Shown one piece after another: positions 24,889 through 33,584 of a stretch of 64,000 nucleotides of DNA. The translations under genes and the position numbers were made by a program. The notes under the pieces were generated by a model. That model was not told the DNA's origin, ran no database searches, and saw only the letters and a program-made list of their open reading frames with translations. Positions within the stretch are counted from its first letter, which is position 1. Each line of letters begins with the position of its first letter. This DNA comes from Arthrobacter sp. 24S4-2 (lineage in GTDB: Bacteria > Actinomycetota > Actinomycetes > Actinomycetales > Micrococcaceae): contig NZ_CP040018.1 of the NCBI RefSeq assembly GCF_005280255.1, forward strand, positions 4,340,001 through 4,404,000, in the 5' to 3' direction.

Positions 24889-26772
24889 ATGGGAATTCCG
24901 GGCAGCGAAGCAAAGGCGTCTGGGGACGAGTCAGCCCCAGCCAAAGTACAAATGTCCAGCAAACGAGGGCCTCGTCGGCATTCCATTACGTGGGCCCTCG
25001 TTGCGATTTTTGTTGCCGTCATAGCGGTGGCGTCTGCCGGATGGCTGGCGGTCAAGGCCAGTGTCGTCAAGAACGAGCTCACTGCAGCCAAACAACTCAT
25101 CCCTACGCTTCAGCTAAACCTGTCCCAGGATCAGCCGCAAGAAGCAGCCACGACCGTTGAGCAAATCCAGGTGCATACTGGCGCAGCCCGCCAAGCGACA
25201 GACGATCCACTTTGGACGCTGGCGTCAGCTTTTCCCGGACTCGGACCGAATTTTAGTGCAGTAGCGGAGGTTGCACGATCGGCTGACGACGTATCAACGC
25301 TGGCGGCTGTACCGCTGGTCGAGGTGTTCCAGTCCCTTAACTGGAACACGCTCATGCCGGGCAGCGAAGCAACGGACCTTGGTCCTCTCCAGGGCGCTGC
25401 GCCGCGCGTTGCGTCCGCTGCCCACGCCGTACGAGTCTCGGCGGAGCGACTTGGCACCATAGATTCGAGCAATCTCTTGCCGCAGGTAGCAGAGCCCTTG
25501 GCAGCGGCACAGGCACAGTTGACCTCGGTAGCTGGGGTCATAAGCATGTCGGCCGACGCCTCACGACTTGTTCCAGCCATGCTCGGCGCAGACGAGCCAC
25601 GCAATTACCTCATAATGGTCCAGAACAACGCGGAGGCCCGAGCGTCTGGAGGCATACCCGGCGCCTTGGCGGTCGTCACCGCAAAGCACGGCAAGTTGAC
25701 TTTGGGCGCCCAGAGCAGCGCCGTAGACGTGGGCATCATGTCACCGGTTCTCCCCGTGGACGCGCAACAACAGCAGATTTACTCTGGGCGGCTCGGCAAG
25801 TACATGCAGGATGTAAACCTGACGCCTGACTTTCCGACTGCTGCAAGCACGGCTCAGGCAATGTGGGAAAAGAAAACGGGACAACTCGTTGATGGCGTAA
25901 TTTCCGTGGATCCTATTGCGCTTAGTTACATCTTGAACGCCACCGGGCCAGTCAAAGTTGGCAGCGCCGACCCTGCCACTGTGGCGGTTGCTGGACTTCC
26001 GACAGAGCTCAGTAGTAAGAACGTCGTATCAACCCTCCTTTCAGACGTCTATTCCAAGATCGAACAGCCGAAACTTCAGGACGCATACTTTGCAAGCGCT
26101 GCACGGGAGATCTTTTCGGCATTGTCCAGCGACAAAGCAGATGCCAAGGGACTCGTCGAGAGCATAACGCGAGCCACATCCGAGAGCCGGATCCTAGTTT
26201 GGTCTGCTAAGCCAGACGAACAATCCGTCTTGGCAACGTATCCGTGGAGCGGCTCAATTGATGGCACTAGCGTCGCGCCGGCGCAGTTTGGCGTCTACTT
26301 CAACGACGGAACTGGCGCGAAAATGGATTACTACATGAAGCGCACTGTGCAACTCGTGAAGGAGTGCACCGGGGATGAGTACGGGCAGGTGAAGGTCCGC
26401 ATCACCAGCACTAATACGGCTCCCAGAGACTCAGCAACATCGCTGCCCGAGTACGTCACAGGCGGTGGGAACTTCGGCGTGCCGGAGGGAACTGTGCAGA
26501 CAAACGTCATCGCGTACGGCCCGGTTCAATCAAATGTTGAAACGGCGATTATAGACGGCAAAAAGACCGATTTTGCTGCTCACCGACACGGCAACAGACC
26601 CGTGGGCTCCGTGACGGTTACCTTGGCACCCGGACAAAGCAGCACAGTCGACCTGACTTTTGGCAAGATTGTGCAGCACACCGAACCTAACTTGGTTGTC
26701 ACACCCACCGTCCAGCCGGTAAAAGACGTGGCTCTCGCAACGGAACCCGCCGAATGCATTCCGAGCAAGTAG
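24889..26772 (+). CDS. DUF4012 membrane-anchored extracytoplasmic protein
   Basis: About 627 residues from ATG 24889, two bases after the ugd stop. A transmembrane helix at residues 28-50 (SITWALVAIFVAVIAVASAG) anchors a large extracytoplasmic domain. DUF4012 is recognisable from MLGADEPRNYLIMVQNNAEA and RASGGIPGALAVVT. Proteins of this family recur next to sugar transferases and UDP-glucose dehydrogenases in actinobacterial envelope clusters. The biochemical role is unknown; the tight spacing suggests co-expression with ugd. Confidence 0.85.
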   Translation: MGIPGSEAKASGDESAPAKVQMSSKRGPRRHSITWALVAIFVAVIAVASAGWLAVKASVVKNELTAAKQLIPTLQLNLSQDQPQEAATTVEQIQVHTGAARQATDDPLWTLASAFPGLGPNFSAVAEVARSADDVSTLAAVPLVEVFQSLNWNTLMPGSEATDLGPLQGAAPRVASAAHAVRVSAERLGTIDSSNLLPQVAEPLAAAQAQLTSVAGVISMSADASRLVPAMLGADEPRNYLIMVQNNAEARASGGIPGALAVVTAKHGKLTLGAQSSAVDVGIMSPVLPVDAQQQQIYSGRLGKYMQDVNLTPDFPTAASTAQAMWEKKTGQLVDGVISVDPIALSYILNATGPVKVGSADPATVAVAGLPTELSSKNVVSTLLSDVYSKIEQPKLQDAYFASAAREIFSALSSDKADAKGLVESITRATSESRILVWSAKPDEQSVLATYPWSGSIDGTSVAPAQFGVYFNDGTGAKMDYYMKRTVQLVKECTGDEYGQVKVRITSTNTAPRDSATSLPEYVTGGGNFGVPEGTVQTNVIAYGPVQSNVETAIIDGKKTDFAAHRHGNRPVGSVTVTLAPGQSSTVDLTFGKIVQHTEPNLVVTPTVQPVKDVALATEPAECIPSK

Positions 26773-26942
26773 ACATCGCGTTAACAGTATGTAAAGCGAC
26801 TTGATTCACTTTGGTAACACCCGTCACGGAGTGCTATCTTCTACTTGGGCAGCAAATGAGATTTCAACCTACGGTCACTCGGGGGATCGGAAATCTCCAC
26901 CTAATGCGTGACAAAAATCGTAATACGGTCTCAGGGGGACTC

Positions 26943-27539
26943 ATGAAGAAATCAATCGCGGCACTCGCACTTGCGGGAACCATCGCACTCATCGGCGCAG
27001 CTCCTTCCATGGCTGCCACTTACCCGGCACCGCCGGCCAACGCCGCAGTTTCTGACGGCACTGTTGGCCCCGGCGAGCAGTTCGTCTTCCGCGGCAACGG
27101 CTTCCTTGCTGGCGAAGGCCTGTCTATCACCGTGACTCCGGGAAACCCGCCCGCAGCCAACGGCTCCAGCGTTTCCAACGGTAGCCGCACGGTTCCGACC
27201 AAGATCACCCTGCCGCTGGCAACCCAGACGTTCTCCGCAACGGCTGACGCCAACGGCTCCTTCGCCGTCCCGCTGACCATCAGCGAGGCCGGCACCTACA
27301 CCATCACGGCAACCGGCCTGACCTCAGGCAAGACCGCAACCTCAGTAGTAACCGTGGCCGGCACCGGCCTGGCCAACACCGGCGGTGCCCCGCTGGCTAA
27401 CACCGGTGCCGGCCTGGCCAACACCGGTGCAGACGCAAGCCTCGTCCTGTGGTCCCTGGTGGGCGCAGGCGCACTGGCCGCCGGCGCAACCTCGGTAGTT
27501 GTGGTTCGCCGCCGCGCCAAGGCTGAGGCCGCAGCGTAA
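26943..27539 (+). CDS. LAxTG cell-wall-anchored surface protein
   Basis: A 198-residue secreted protein from ATG 26943. The signal peptide is KKSIAALALAGTIALIGAAP with cleavage near SMA-ATYPAP. An Ig-like beta domain follows (VGPGEQFVFRGNGFLAGE). The C-terminus has three LANTG pentapeptides in 20 residues, then a hydrophobic helix and the tail RRRAKAEAAA. LAxTG is the motif of class E sortases of high-GC Gram-positives. Serine, threonine and alanine are abundant. A strong terminator follows. Confidence 0.82.
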   Translation: MKKSIAALALAGTIALIGAAPSMAATYPAPPANAAVSDGTVGPGEQFVFRGNGFLAGEGLSITVTPGNPPAANGSSVSNGSRTVPTKITLPLATQTFSATADANGSFAVPLTISEAGTYTITATGLTSGKTATSVVTVAGTGLANTGGAPLANTGAGLANTGADASLVLWSLVGAGALAAGATSVVVVRRRAKAEAAA

Positions 27540-27561
27540 GGCTAAACCAACAAGCACCAAA

Positions 27562-27605
27562 GAAGGTGGGTGGTTCTCCGGGAAACCGGAGAACCACCCA
27601 CCTTC
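27562..27605 (+). terminator. Rho-independent terminator after the LAxTG gene
   Basis: A perfect 20-bp stem (27562-27581 with 27586-27605) closed by a GAAA tetraloop and followed by TGTCTT. It is one of the strongest hairpins in the window and ends the plus-strand EPS transcript. Confidence 0.9.
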
Positions 27606-27660
27606 TGTCTTAACAAGAACCGCAGTGCAAACCTGTGACCTTGTGGTATTCATTAGAGCT

Positions 27661-27807
27661 ATGGGGAGACATTGGCGCACACCTCGCTGGCATTTCGACT
27701 TTTCCGTGCCGTTACCGCCGCTCCATTCGCTCCCGTACATCTTCCTGACGCTGCTGGCGATCGCTGCCATCTCAGTGTCCGTCCTGGCCATTCTGAAGAC
27801 GTCCTGA
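27661..27807 (+). CDS. Small single-pass membrane protein (48 aa)
   Basis: ATG 27661 opens a frame of 48 codons. A basic N-terminus (GRHWRTPRWHFDF) is followed by one hydrophobic segment (LPYIFLTLLAIAAISVSVLA). It lies 7 bp before the VanZ-like gene and probably shares its transcript. There is no recognised family. A good start position and neighbour spacing favour a real gene. Confidence 0.5.
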   Translation: MGRHWRTPRWHFDFSVPLPPLHSLPYIFLTLLAIAAISVSVLAILKTS

Positions 27808-27814
27808 GGTCTGC

Positions 27815-28285
27815 TTGAAGCGCCTGGAACAGCCACGCCTGTGGCGAGCAATCCTCATAGCCATGCTGGTTCCGCTGGCGTTGATTGCCTTTTGGCCCAC
27901 CCCCGTGGACGAGCCCGTCAGCGGTGAACTCGCCGCCTTCCTGAAAGCCATCCATTCGCTGGGATTTCCGCGCTGGATCAACTACGCCTTTGTGGAAGCA
28001 ACGGCAAATGTTGTGCTTTTCGTTCCCCTCGGCTGTGTTGCCGCGCTGGCGTTCCCAAGCAAGCGATGGTGGCAGGTGGCAGCCTTCGGGCTATTGGTGT
28101 CTGGCTGCATTGAATTAGGGCAGGAACTGTTCCTGCATGATCGTTTCGCCAGCCCTTCAGACGTTGTCACAAACACGGCTGGCTGTGTCATTGGCGTGTT
28201 CGCAATCCGGGCCATAGTCCGGCACCTTAAACGGCGACAGGCCCAACGCCAGCCAGCGATGAACCTGTCAAAAAACGGACAGTGA
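27815..28285 (+). CDS. VanZ-family membrane protein
   Basis: A 156-residue protein with a TTG start at 27815. It has four hydrophobic segments and the VanZ signature: VEATANVVLFVPLGCVAAL and CIELGQELFLHDRFASPSDV, then NTAGCVIG. VanZ-like proteins are linked to envelope stress and teicoplanin tolerance, but the function of most members is unknown. It converges on galU, whose stop is 7 bp away. Confidence 0.8.
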   Translation: MKRLEQPRLWRAILIAMLVPLALIAFWPTPVDEPVSGELAAFLKAIHSLGFPRWINYAFVEATANVVLFVPLGCVAALAFPSKRWWQVAAFGLLVSGCIELGQELFLHDRFASPSDVVTNTAGCVIGVFAIRAIVRHLKRRQAQRQPAMNLSKNGQ

Positions 28286-28291
28286 ACGGAG

Positions 28292-29185
28292 TTATTCGTT
28301 CACGAATTCCTTCATCCAGGCCTTCAGGTCTTCGCCGAAATCCACGCGCTCCGAAGCGATGGAAATAACCGCCTTGATGTAGCTGAGTTTGTCTCCGGTG
28401 TCATACCGGCGCCCACGGAACACCACGCCGTACACGCCGCTTCCCTCGCCGTCAGACGTCGCGAGCGTCTGCAAGGCGTCCGTCAGCTGGATCTCGCCGC
28501 CACGGCCGGGCTCTGTCTCCTCCAGCACGTCGAACACAGCGGGGTGCAGCACGTACCTGCCAATGACGGCCAAGTTGGACGGAGCCTCGTCCACGGAGGG
28601 TTTCTCCACCAGGCGGTTCACCCGGAAGTAGTTCTCCCCGTCCACCGGCGAGATGTCGGCGCAACCGTAGGCACTGATCTGGGACGGCTCCACTTCGATC
28701 AGGGCAATGACAGAACCGCCCGTCTTGGCCTGGACATCGATCATGGTGCTGAGCAGCTCATCACGCTCGTCGATGAGGTCATCGCCCAGCAGGACAGCAA
28801 ACGGCTCGTCCCCCACGTGCTGGCGGGCACACAGCACTGCGTGGCCCAGGCCCTTGGGGTCACCCTGCCGCAGGTAATGCAGCGGCGCAAGGCTGGAAGC
28901 GTGACGGACGGCCTCCAGACGGTCCAGGTCGCCCTTGAGCTCCAAGGTGCGCTCCAGGGCCGGTGCGCGGTCAAAGTGGTCCTCCAGGGCCCGTTTCTGG
29001 CGTCCCGTGATCATGAGGAGGTCCGTCAGCCCGGCCTTGACGGCTTCTTCCACCACGTACTGGATTGCGGGCTGGTCAACAACCGGCAACATTTCCTTCG
29101 GCATTGCCTTGGTGGCGGGCAGGAAGCGAGTTCCCAATCCGGCAGCAGGAATGACGGCTTTTCTTACTCTTTTCCCCAAAGTCAT
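28292..29185 (-). CDS. galU: UTP-glucose-1-phosphate uridylyltransferase
   Basis: A 297-residue nucleotidyltransferase making UDP-glucose from glucose-1-phosphate and UTP. The start is taken at ATG 29185, because the frame open to 29200 adds only a five-residue leader. The signature PAAGLGTRFLPATKAMPKEM is at the N-terminus, followed by QYVVEEAVKAGLTDLLMITG and the Lys-containing VEKPSVDEAPSNLAVIGRYV. It gives the substrate for Ugd in the same locus. Confidence 0.93.
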   Translation of the reverse strand: MTLGKRVRKAVIPAAGLGTRFLPATKAMPKEMLPVVDQPAIQYVVEEAVKAGLTDLLMITGRQKRALEDHFDRAPALERTLELKGDLDRLEAVRHASSLAPLHYLRQGDPKGLGHAVLCARQHVGDEPFAVLLGDDLIDERDELLSTMIDVQAKTGGSVIALIEVEPSQISAYGCADISPVDGENYFRVNRLVEKPSVDEAPSNLAVIGRYVLHPAVFDVLEETEPGRGGEIQLTDALQTLATSDGEGSGVYGVVFRGRRYDTGDKLSYIKAVISIASERVDFGEDLKAWMKEFVNE

Positions 29186-29327
29186 AGCTGAACCATACAA
29201 ATCGTTTTAGGAATCTGGCAATTGGTGGCAGAGATTACGCGCCAGATGGGCAGCCCTGCCCATCGCGGGCCTTCCGTGTTCCGGACATACTTCGAGGTGC
29301 AGCTTTCACAAATATTGGGGGAACATC

Positions 29328-29669
29328 TTGAACAATGACCAGCAGCCCGGTGTGCCGCAAGAGCCGGACCTCCAGGGCTGGCAGCAGCCAGGCCGGCGCC
29401 CCGGTGACGGTGGTGACCGGGCGCCGACTCGCTCTACACCAAGGCTCCGGAAGGCCGACGGCAACGTGATCGAACTCCAGGAGGCCGAGCTGCGCTTCAA
29501 GAACAGGAGCGACGTGGACCTGGTTTACCGGATGGCGGTGCGTTCCATGCCCGCCGGAGATGGACTGATGGAACTCACCCTTGCCTGCCCCGCGAACATG
29601 CCGACAGAATCGGACCTCTGGACCGAACTGACGGACAGTGTGATCCTGGCTGACGATCCGGCTGCCTGA
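29328..29669 (+). CDS. Hypothetical protein (113 aa)
   Basis: A TTG at 29328 opens a 113-residue frame. The first 40 residues are Gln/Gly/Pro/Arg-rich and low in complexity. The second half is more ordered (VIELQEAELRFKNRSDVDLV, GLMELTLACPANMPTESDLW). No family is recognised. It ends 31 bp before the paa operon end on the other strand. The start codon is uncertain. Confidence 0.5.
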   Translation: MNNDQQPGVPQEPDLQGWQQPGRRPGDGGDRAPTRSTPRLRKADGNVIELQEAELRFKNRSDVDLVYRMAVRSMPAGDGLMELTLACPANMPTESDLWTELTDSVILADDPAA

Positions 29670-29699
29670 TTTCGACGGTCTCGACAAGCTCGACCAGCG

Positions 29700-30482
29700 C
29701 TACGCGCCCTTGAACTCCGGCGAGCGCTTCTCCTGGAACGCGCGGAAACCCTCCGCGTAGTCCTCGCTCTTGCACAGCCGGGCCTGCTCCGCGTTTTCCT
29801 CCTCCATGGCCTCCCAGAGGCCAAGGCGCTGGTCGCGGATGTGGGCCACCAACTCCTTGCTGGCGTTGAAGGCACCCGTGGCGCCCGTGGCAACCTCGGC
29901 CACGATGCCGCGGGTGCTTTCCAGCAGTTCGCCCTTGGACATGGCACGGCTGAACATACCCTGCGCCACGGCCTCGGCGCCGGTCATCAGCTCGGCCGTG
30001 TAGATCAGGTCCAGCGTGCGGTGCATGCCCAGCCGCTCGGTGAAGTACCAGTGGCCGCCGGAGTCCAGCGTGGCTCCCAGCTTGGCGAACGGCGAGCCGA
30101 ACTTGGCGTCCTCCGCGACGTACACCACGTCCGTGGCCAGCAGCAGGCCCAGCCCCACACCCAGGCAGGCGCCCTGCGCCGCCGCGAACGTCGGAGCGGG
30201 GAAGGCCGTCATCTTCTTGAGCAGCGGCTGCAGCAGCCCGCCCAGGTATCCCTGGACATCGTCCGTTTCCGGCGTCACGCCGGCGATGTCCCGGCCCGCG
30301 CAAAAGGCGCGGCCCTCTCCCCTGAGCAGCAGCGCCCGCACCTCACCGCGCGAGGCGGCGTCAGCGGCGTCGTCGTACGCCTGTGTTAAATCCTTCAGCG
30401 CCTGCTCGTCCAGTGAATTCAGCTTGTGCGGGGCGTTGAGGACAACTTCGGCGACGCCGTCGGCGATGGTCAGGGAAATCAT
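29700..30482 (-). CDS. paaG: Enoyl-CoA hydratase/isomerase of the phenylacetate cluster
   Basis: A 260-residue crotonase-fold protein. The CoA/oxyanion segments are CAGRDIAGV and AAQGACLGVGLGLLLATDVV. The active-site loop reads KLGATLDSGGHWYF, with the Asp used by PaaG-type 1,2-epoxyphenylacetyl-CoA isomerases in place of the Glu of true hydratases. It ends the paaABCDE transcript, 41 bp after paaE. PaaG (ring-epoxide isomerisation) fits best; PaaF or a generic hydratase is possible. Confidence 0.75.
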   Translation of the reverse strand: MISLTIADGVAEVVLNAPHKLNSLDEQALKDLTQAYDDAADAASRGEVRALLLRGEGRAFCAGRDIAGVTPETDDVQGYLGGLLQPLLKKMTAFPAPTFAAAQGACLGVGLGLLLATDVVYVAEDAKFGSPFAKLGATLDSGGHWYFTERLGMHRTLDLIYTAELMTGAEAVAQGMFSRAMSKGELLESTRGIVAEVATGATGAFNASKELVAHIRDQRLGLWEAMEEENAEQARLCKSEDYAEGFRAFQEKRSPEFKGA

Positions 30483-30523
30483 GCGGCTCCTGTTCGTGGC
30501 CGTGACAGCCGGGTTGGAAAGGC

Positions 30524-31750
30524 TTAGACGTCGAAGTCGACGGTGACTTCAGAGGTGGTGGGGTGGGACTGGCAGGTGAGCACGTAGCCCCTGTCCAGTT
30601 CATCCTGCTCCAGGGCGTAGTTCTCGTCCATGGTCACCTTGCCCGTGACGAGCTTGGCGCGGCAGGTGCCGCACACTCCCCCGGCGCATGCGAACGGCAC
30701 GTCCGGGCGCACACGGAGGGCGGCGTTGAGGATGGATTCGCGCGCATGGGTGGGGCTGGCCACCTTTCCCTCGAGGCCGTCCAGCTTGAACGTGATCTTG
30801 TAAGTCTCCTTGGACTCGTCCTCAATCACCGGCCGGCCGATGTTGCCCTCCGGGCGGTCCGGCTTGCCCGACGTGAACAGCTCAAAGCGGACGTGCTCCG
30901 GCTTCACCCCGCGGGCGGCCAGGGTGTCCCGGCACAGCTGCACCAGCTCGAACGGCCCGCACAGGAACCACTCGTCCACATCGTCCGCGTGGATGGCCGT
31001 GCCCAACAGCTGCTGGAGCTTCTCGGCGTCGATCCGTCCGCTCAGCAGCGGCGCGATCCGCTGCTCGCGGGACAGCACGTGGTGCAGGGCCAGCCGCGAC
31101 GGGTACTTGTCCTTCAGGTCCGCCAGCTCCTCCAGGAACATCACGTCCATGGCGGCCTTGTTGGCGTAGATCAGGTCGAAGCGGGTGTCCGGGTTCGCCG
31201 CCAGCAGCGTGCGGGCAATGGCGATCACCGGGGTGATGCCGGAACCGGCGGCGATGGCCACGAAGCTGCCGGGCTCCCCCGCCAGATCCTCCGGATGGTT
31301 CATGGAGTTCATGACGTTCTGCTCCACGGCCTTGCCGTCCCGGCCGTGCTTGGAGACGAACGCACCCATCGGGCTCATCACGTCCAGCACATCGCCGGCC
31401 TTCAGCTCGGCGTTGGCCCACGTGGAAAACTGGCCGCCCAGGTCCTTCTTGATGGCCACGCGGATCTCGCTGCTGCCGTCCGCGAAGCTGCGCGGCTCGG
31501 CGCAGATCGAGTAGCTGCGGCGCACCTCATGCGGCTCGCCGTCCTCATCCGGCATGGTGGTCCGCAGCGCCACGTACTGGCCCGGCAGGTAGTCGTACTG
31601 GCCGGCCAGCCCCGCGGGGACGCCGAACGTCACCTCGATCGCATCGTCCGTGAGCCGGCGGACTTCATCCACGGTCAGGGTGTGGAAGGACGCACGACGG
31701 CGGCCGGTGGCTGCCGCCTGCTCGGCGGCGGTCTGGCGGACAACAGTCAT
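30524..31750 (-). CDS. paaE: Phenylacetyl-CoA 1,2-epoxidase reductase subunit PaaE
   Basis: A 408-residue flavin/iron-sulfur reductase passing electrons from NADPH to the PaaA di-iron centre. The FAD domain has RRSYSICAEP and the NAD(P) domain IAAGSGITPVIAIART. The C-terminal plant-type 2Fe-2S ferredoxin domain has CAGGVCGTC and a distal Cys in YVLTCQSHP. It lies 15 bp downstream of paaD. Confidence 0.93.
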   Translation of the reverse strand: MTVVRQTAAEQAAATGRRRASFHTLTVDEVRRLTDDAIEVTFGVPAGLAGQYDYLPGQYVALRTTMPDEDGEPHEVRRSYSICAEPRSFADGSSEIRVAIKKDLGGQFSTWANAELKAGDVLDVMSPMGAFVSKHGRDGKAVEQNVMNSMNHPEDLAGEPGSFVAIAAGSGITPVIAIARTLLAANPDTRFDLIYANKAAMDVMFLEELADLKDKYPSRLALHHVLSREQRIAPLLSGRIDAEKLQQLLGTAIHADDVDEWFLCGPFELVQLCRDTLAARGVKPEHVRFELFTSGKPDRPEGNIGRPVIEDESKETYKITFKLDGLEGKVASPTHARESILNAALRVRPDVPFACAGGVCGTCRAKLVTGKVTMDENYALEQDELDRGYVLTCQSHPTTSEVTVDFDV

Positions 31751-31765
31751 GGGAGCACCTGTTCC

Positions 31766-32338
31766 TTACAAAACTTTGAAATAGTCGAACGGTTCCTTGC
31801 AGTCCTGGCAGACGTACAGCGCCTTGCAGGAGGTGGAACCGAAGCGGGTGAGTTCCTTGGTGTTCAGGCTGGAGCATTGGGGACACTTCACAGCCATTTG
31901 CAGGCGGATGGGCCCGGCATGCCTTGCTGCGTTGGAGTGGCCGGACGGCGGCGCGATGCCGTATTCCTCCAGCTTGGCCTTGCCGGATTCGGTCATCCAG
32001 TCCGTGGTCCACGCGGGGCTGAGCACCAGCTCCACATGGACGTTCGGGTAGCCCGCCTTGGCGAACACGGCGGTGAGGTCGTCACGGATGGCGTCCATCG
32101 CGGGGCAGCCCGAGTACGTGGGCGTGATGGTGACCTGAACGGCGGGCACCATGCCGCCGTCGTCGAAAAGCTTCACATCCCTCAGGATGCCCAAATCCGC
32201 GATGGTGAGCACCGGGATCTCCGGATCGCACACCGTGGCCGCGAGGTCCCAGGCTTTTTGCTCTGCGGACTGTTCGTTCGGGGTGCCCCCGAGGGTGCCG
32301 GCGTCCGCGGTGGGGTGGCTGACATACATGTCCGGCAT
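31766..32338 (-). CDS. paaD: Phenylacetyl-CoA epoxidase assembly protein PaaD
   Basis: A 190-residue protein with an N-terminal MIP18/DUF59 domain (TVCDPEIPVLTIADLGILRD, TPTYSGCPAM) and a C-terminal zinc-ribbon-like part with CPQCSSLNT and CQDCKEPFDYF. PaaD is needed for a functional multicomponent epoxidase, probably for metal-centre assembly. ATG 32338 follows the paaC stop by two bases. Confidence 0.92.
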   Translation of the reverse strand: MPDMYVSHPTADAGTLGGTPNEQSAEQKAWDLAATVCDPEIPVLTIADLGILRDVKLFDDGGMVPAVQVTITPTYSGCPAMDAIRDDLTAVFAKAGYPNVHVELVLSPAWTTDWMTESGKAKLEEYGIAPPSGHSNAARHAGPIRLQMAVKCPQCSSLNTKELTRFGSTSCKALYVCQDCKEPFDYFKVL

Positions 32339-32340
32339 GG

Positions 32341-33276
32341 CTACCAGCTCGCCCCGGGGAACTGGCGGGCCAGCACCTGCATCTCGGCCAGCAGGTAGCC
32401 CAGGTGCTCGGAGTGCTTGCCCTGGCGTCCGCCGCCGTGTGCGGCCGGAACCTGCGGAACGTCCAGTTCCGCTTCGGCCAGGACCTCGCCGGTGAGGCGG
32501 TCAAAGTCCGCGCGCAGGCTGGAAGGCTCGACGGCGGCACCCGCCGCCGCGAGGCGGGCGGTGAGTTCGTCGTCGCGGAACAGTTCGTCAACGTACGGCC
32601 AGATGACCTTGAAGCCGTGGATCATCTTTGCGCGGGACTCGTCCGTGCCGAGGGCCAGGCGAAGCACCCACTGGGCGCTGTGGTCCCGGTGGTAGTCCAC
32701 TTCCTTGACGGCCTTGGCGGCGATGCCGGCCAGGGTGGCGTCCGTGGACTCGGTGAGCCGGCGGTAGAGCTCGAACTGGTAGTAGCTCACCACGAACTGC
32801 CGGGCGATGGTGACGGCGAAGTCCCCGTTGGGCTGCTCGAACAGCTCCACCGAGCGGAACTCCTCTTCATCGCGGAAGTAGGCAAGATCGTTCTCGCTCT
32901 TGGCTGTTCCGTCCCCTCCGAGGGCTCCGCCGGCGTAGCTGAGGAAGGACCGGGCATGGCCCAGCTGGTCCAGGGCGATGTTGCCCAGGGCCACGTCCTC
33001 CTCCAGCTCGGGGGCGCGGGAGATCCAGTGGCCCAGCCGCTGGGCCAGGACCAGGGCGTCGTCGCCCAGGCGCAGTGCGAACTCGGCAGCATCTTTACTG
33101 GGCCTGGCGGTGCCGCGGCTGACCGCGAGCGCGATGTCCTCCGGGCGGAGTGCGTTGCCCGGCGTGATGCGGGTGGCGCTGGCGGTGGCGTCTCCGCTGG
33201 TGCCCGCTGTGGTGACGCCGACGGAGATGTCCCCGTGGCCGACTGTTTCTTCTGTTGTTGCTTCGGGGGTGCTCAC
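32341..33276 (-). CDS. paaC: Phenylacetyl-CoA epoxidase structural subunit PaaC
   Basis: About 311 residues from GTG 33276, which overlaps the paaB stop (33273-33275). It is a ferritin-like four-helix protein that pairs with PaaA: LAQRLGHWISRAPELEEDVA, NIALDQLGHARSFLSYAGG and VKEVDYHRDHSAQWVLRL. It has an extra Ser/Thr-rich N-terminal extension of about 45 residues before ALRPEDIAL. An upstream frame read to 33630 is the paaB antiframe, not part of the protein. Confidence 0.92.
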   Translation of the reverse strand: MSTPEATTEETVGHGDISVGVTTAGTSGDATASATRITPGNALRPEDIALAVSRGTARPSKDAAEFALRLGDDALVLAQRLGHWISRAPELEEDVALGNIALDQLGHARSFLSYAGGALGGDGTAKSENDLAYFRDEEEFRSVELFEQPNGDFAVTIARQFVVSYYQFELYRRLTESTDATLAGIAAKAVKEVDYHRDHSAQWVLRLALGTDESRAKMIHGFKVIWPYVDELFRDDELTARLAAAGAAVEPSSLRADFDRLTGEVLAEAELDVPQVPAAHGGGRQGKHSEHLGYLLAEMQVLARQFPGASW

Positions 33277-33584
33277 AGGTGCTTCACGCCCTCGCTCTTG
33301 GTGTAGTACGTGGCGTGGCGGTAGTCCTTGCCCTGGGGCGATTCGAAGAAGGCGCCCTTGGCGTCCGGGTCGCTGGAGGCGATGGCGTCCGCGGGGACAA
33401 CCCAGATGGACACGCCCTCGTTGCGGCGGGTGTACAGGTCGCGGGCGTTGCGCAGCGCCATCGCTGCGTCCGGCGCGTGCAGCGAACCGGCGTGCACATG
33501 GGACAGGCCGCGGCTGGAGCGGACAAAGACTTCCCAGATGGGCCAGACGTTGCCGGCGGGGGTTTCGGGAGCGTTGGGGCTCAT
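33273..33584 (-). CDS. paaB: Phenylacetyl-CoA epoxidase subunit PaaB
   Basis: A 103-residue subunit from ATG 33584, overlapping the paaA stop as ATGA. Signature stretches are WPIWEVFVRSSRGLSHVHAG, SLHAPDAAMALRNARDLYTR and ISIWVVPA-like VSIWVVPADAIASSDPD, ending KGKDYRHA-like GKDYRHATYYTKSEGVKHL. PaaB bridges the PaaAC complexes. Confidence 0.93.
   Translation of the reverse strand: MSPNAPETPAGNVWPIWEVFVRSSRGLSHVHAGSLHAPDAAMALRNARDLYTRRNEGVSIWVVPADAIASSDPDAKGAFFESPQGKDYRHATYYTKSEGVKHL

Noticed and set aside
30563..32398. Plus-strand open frame of 611 codons
   Set aside because: Antisense to paaE and paaD, both of which have complete family motifs; the translation is His/Gly/Leu-rich with no recognisable domain.
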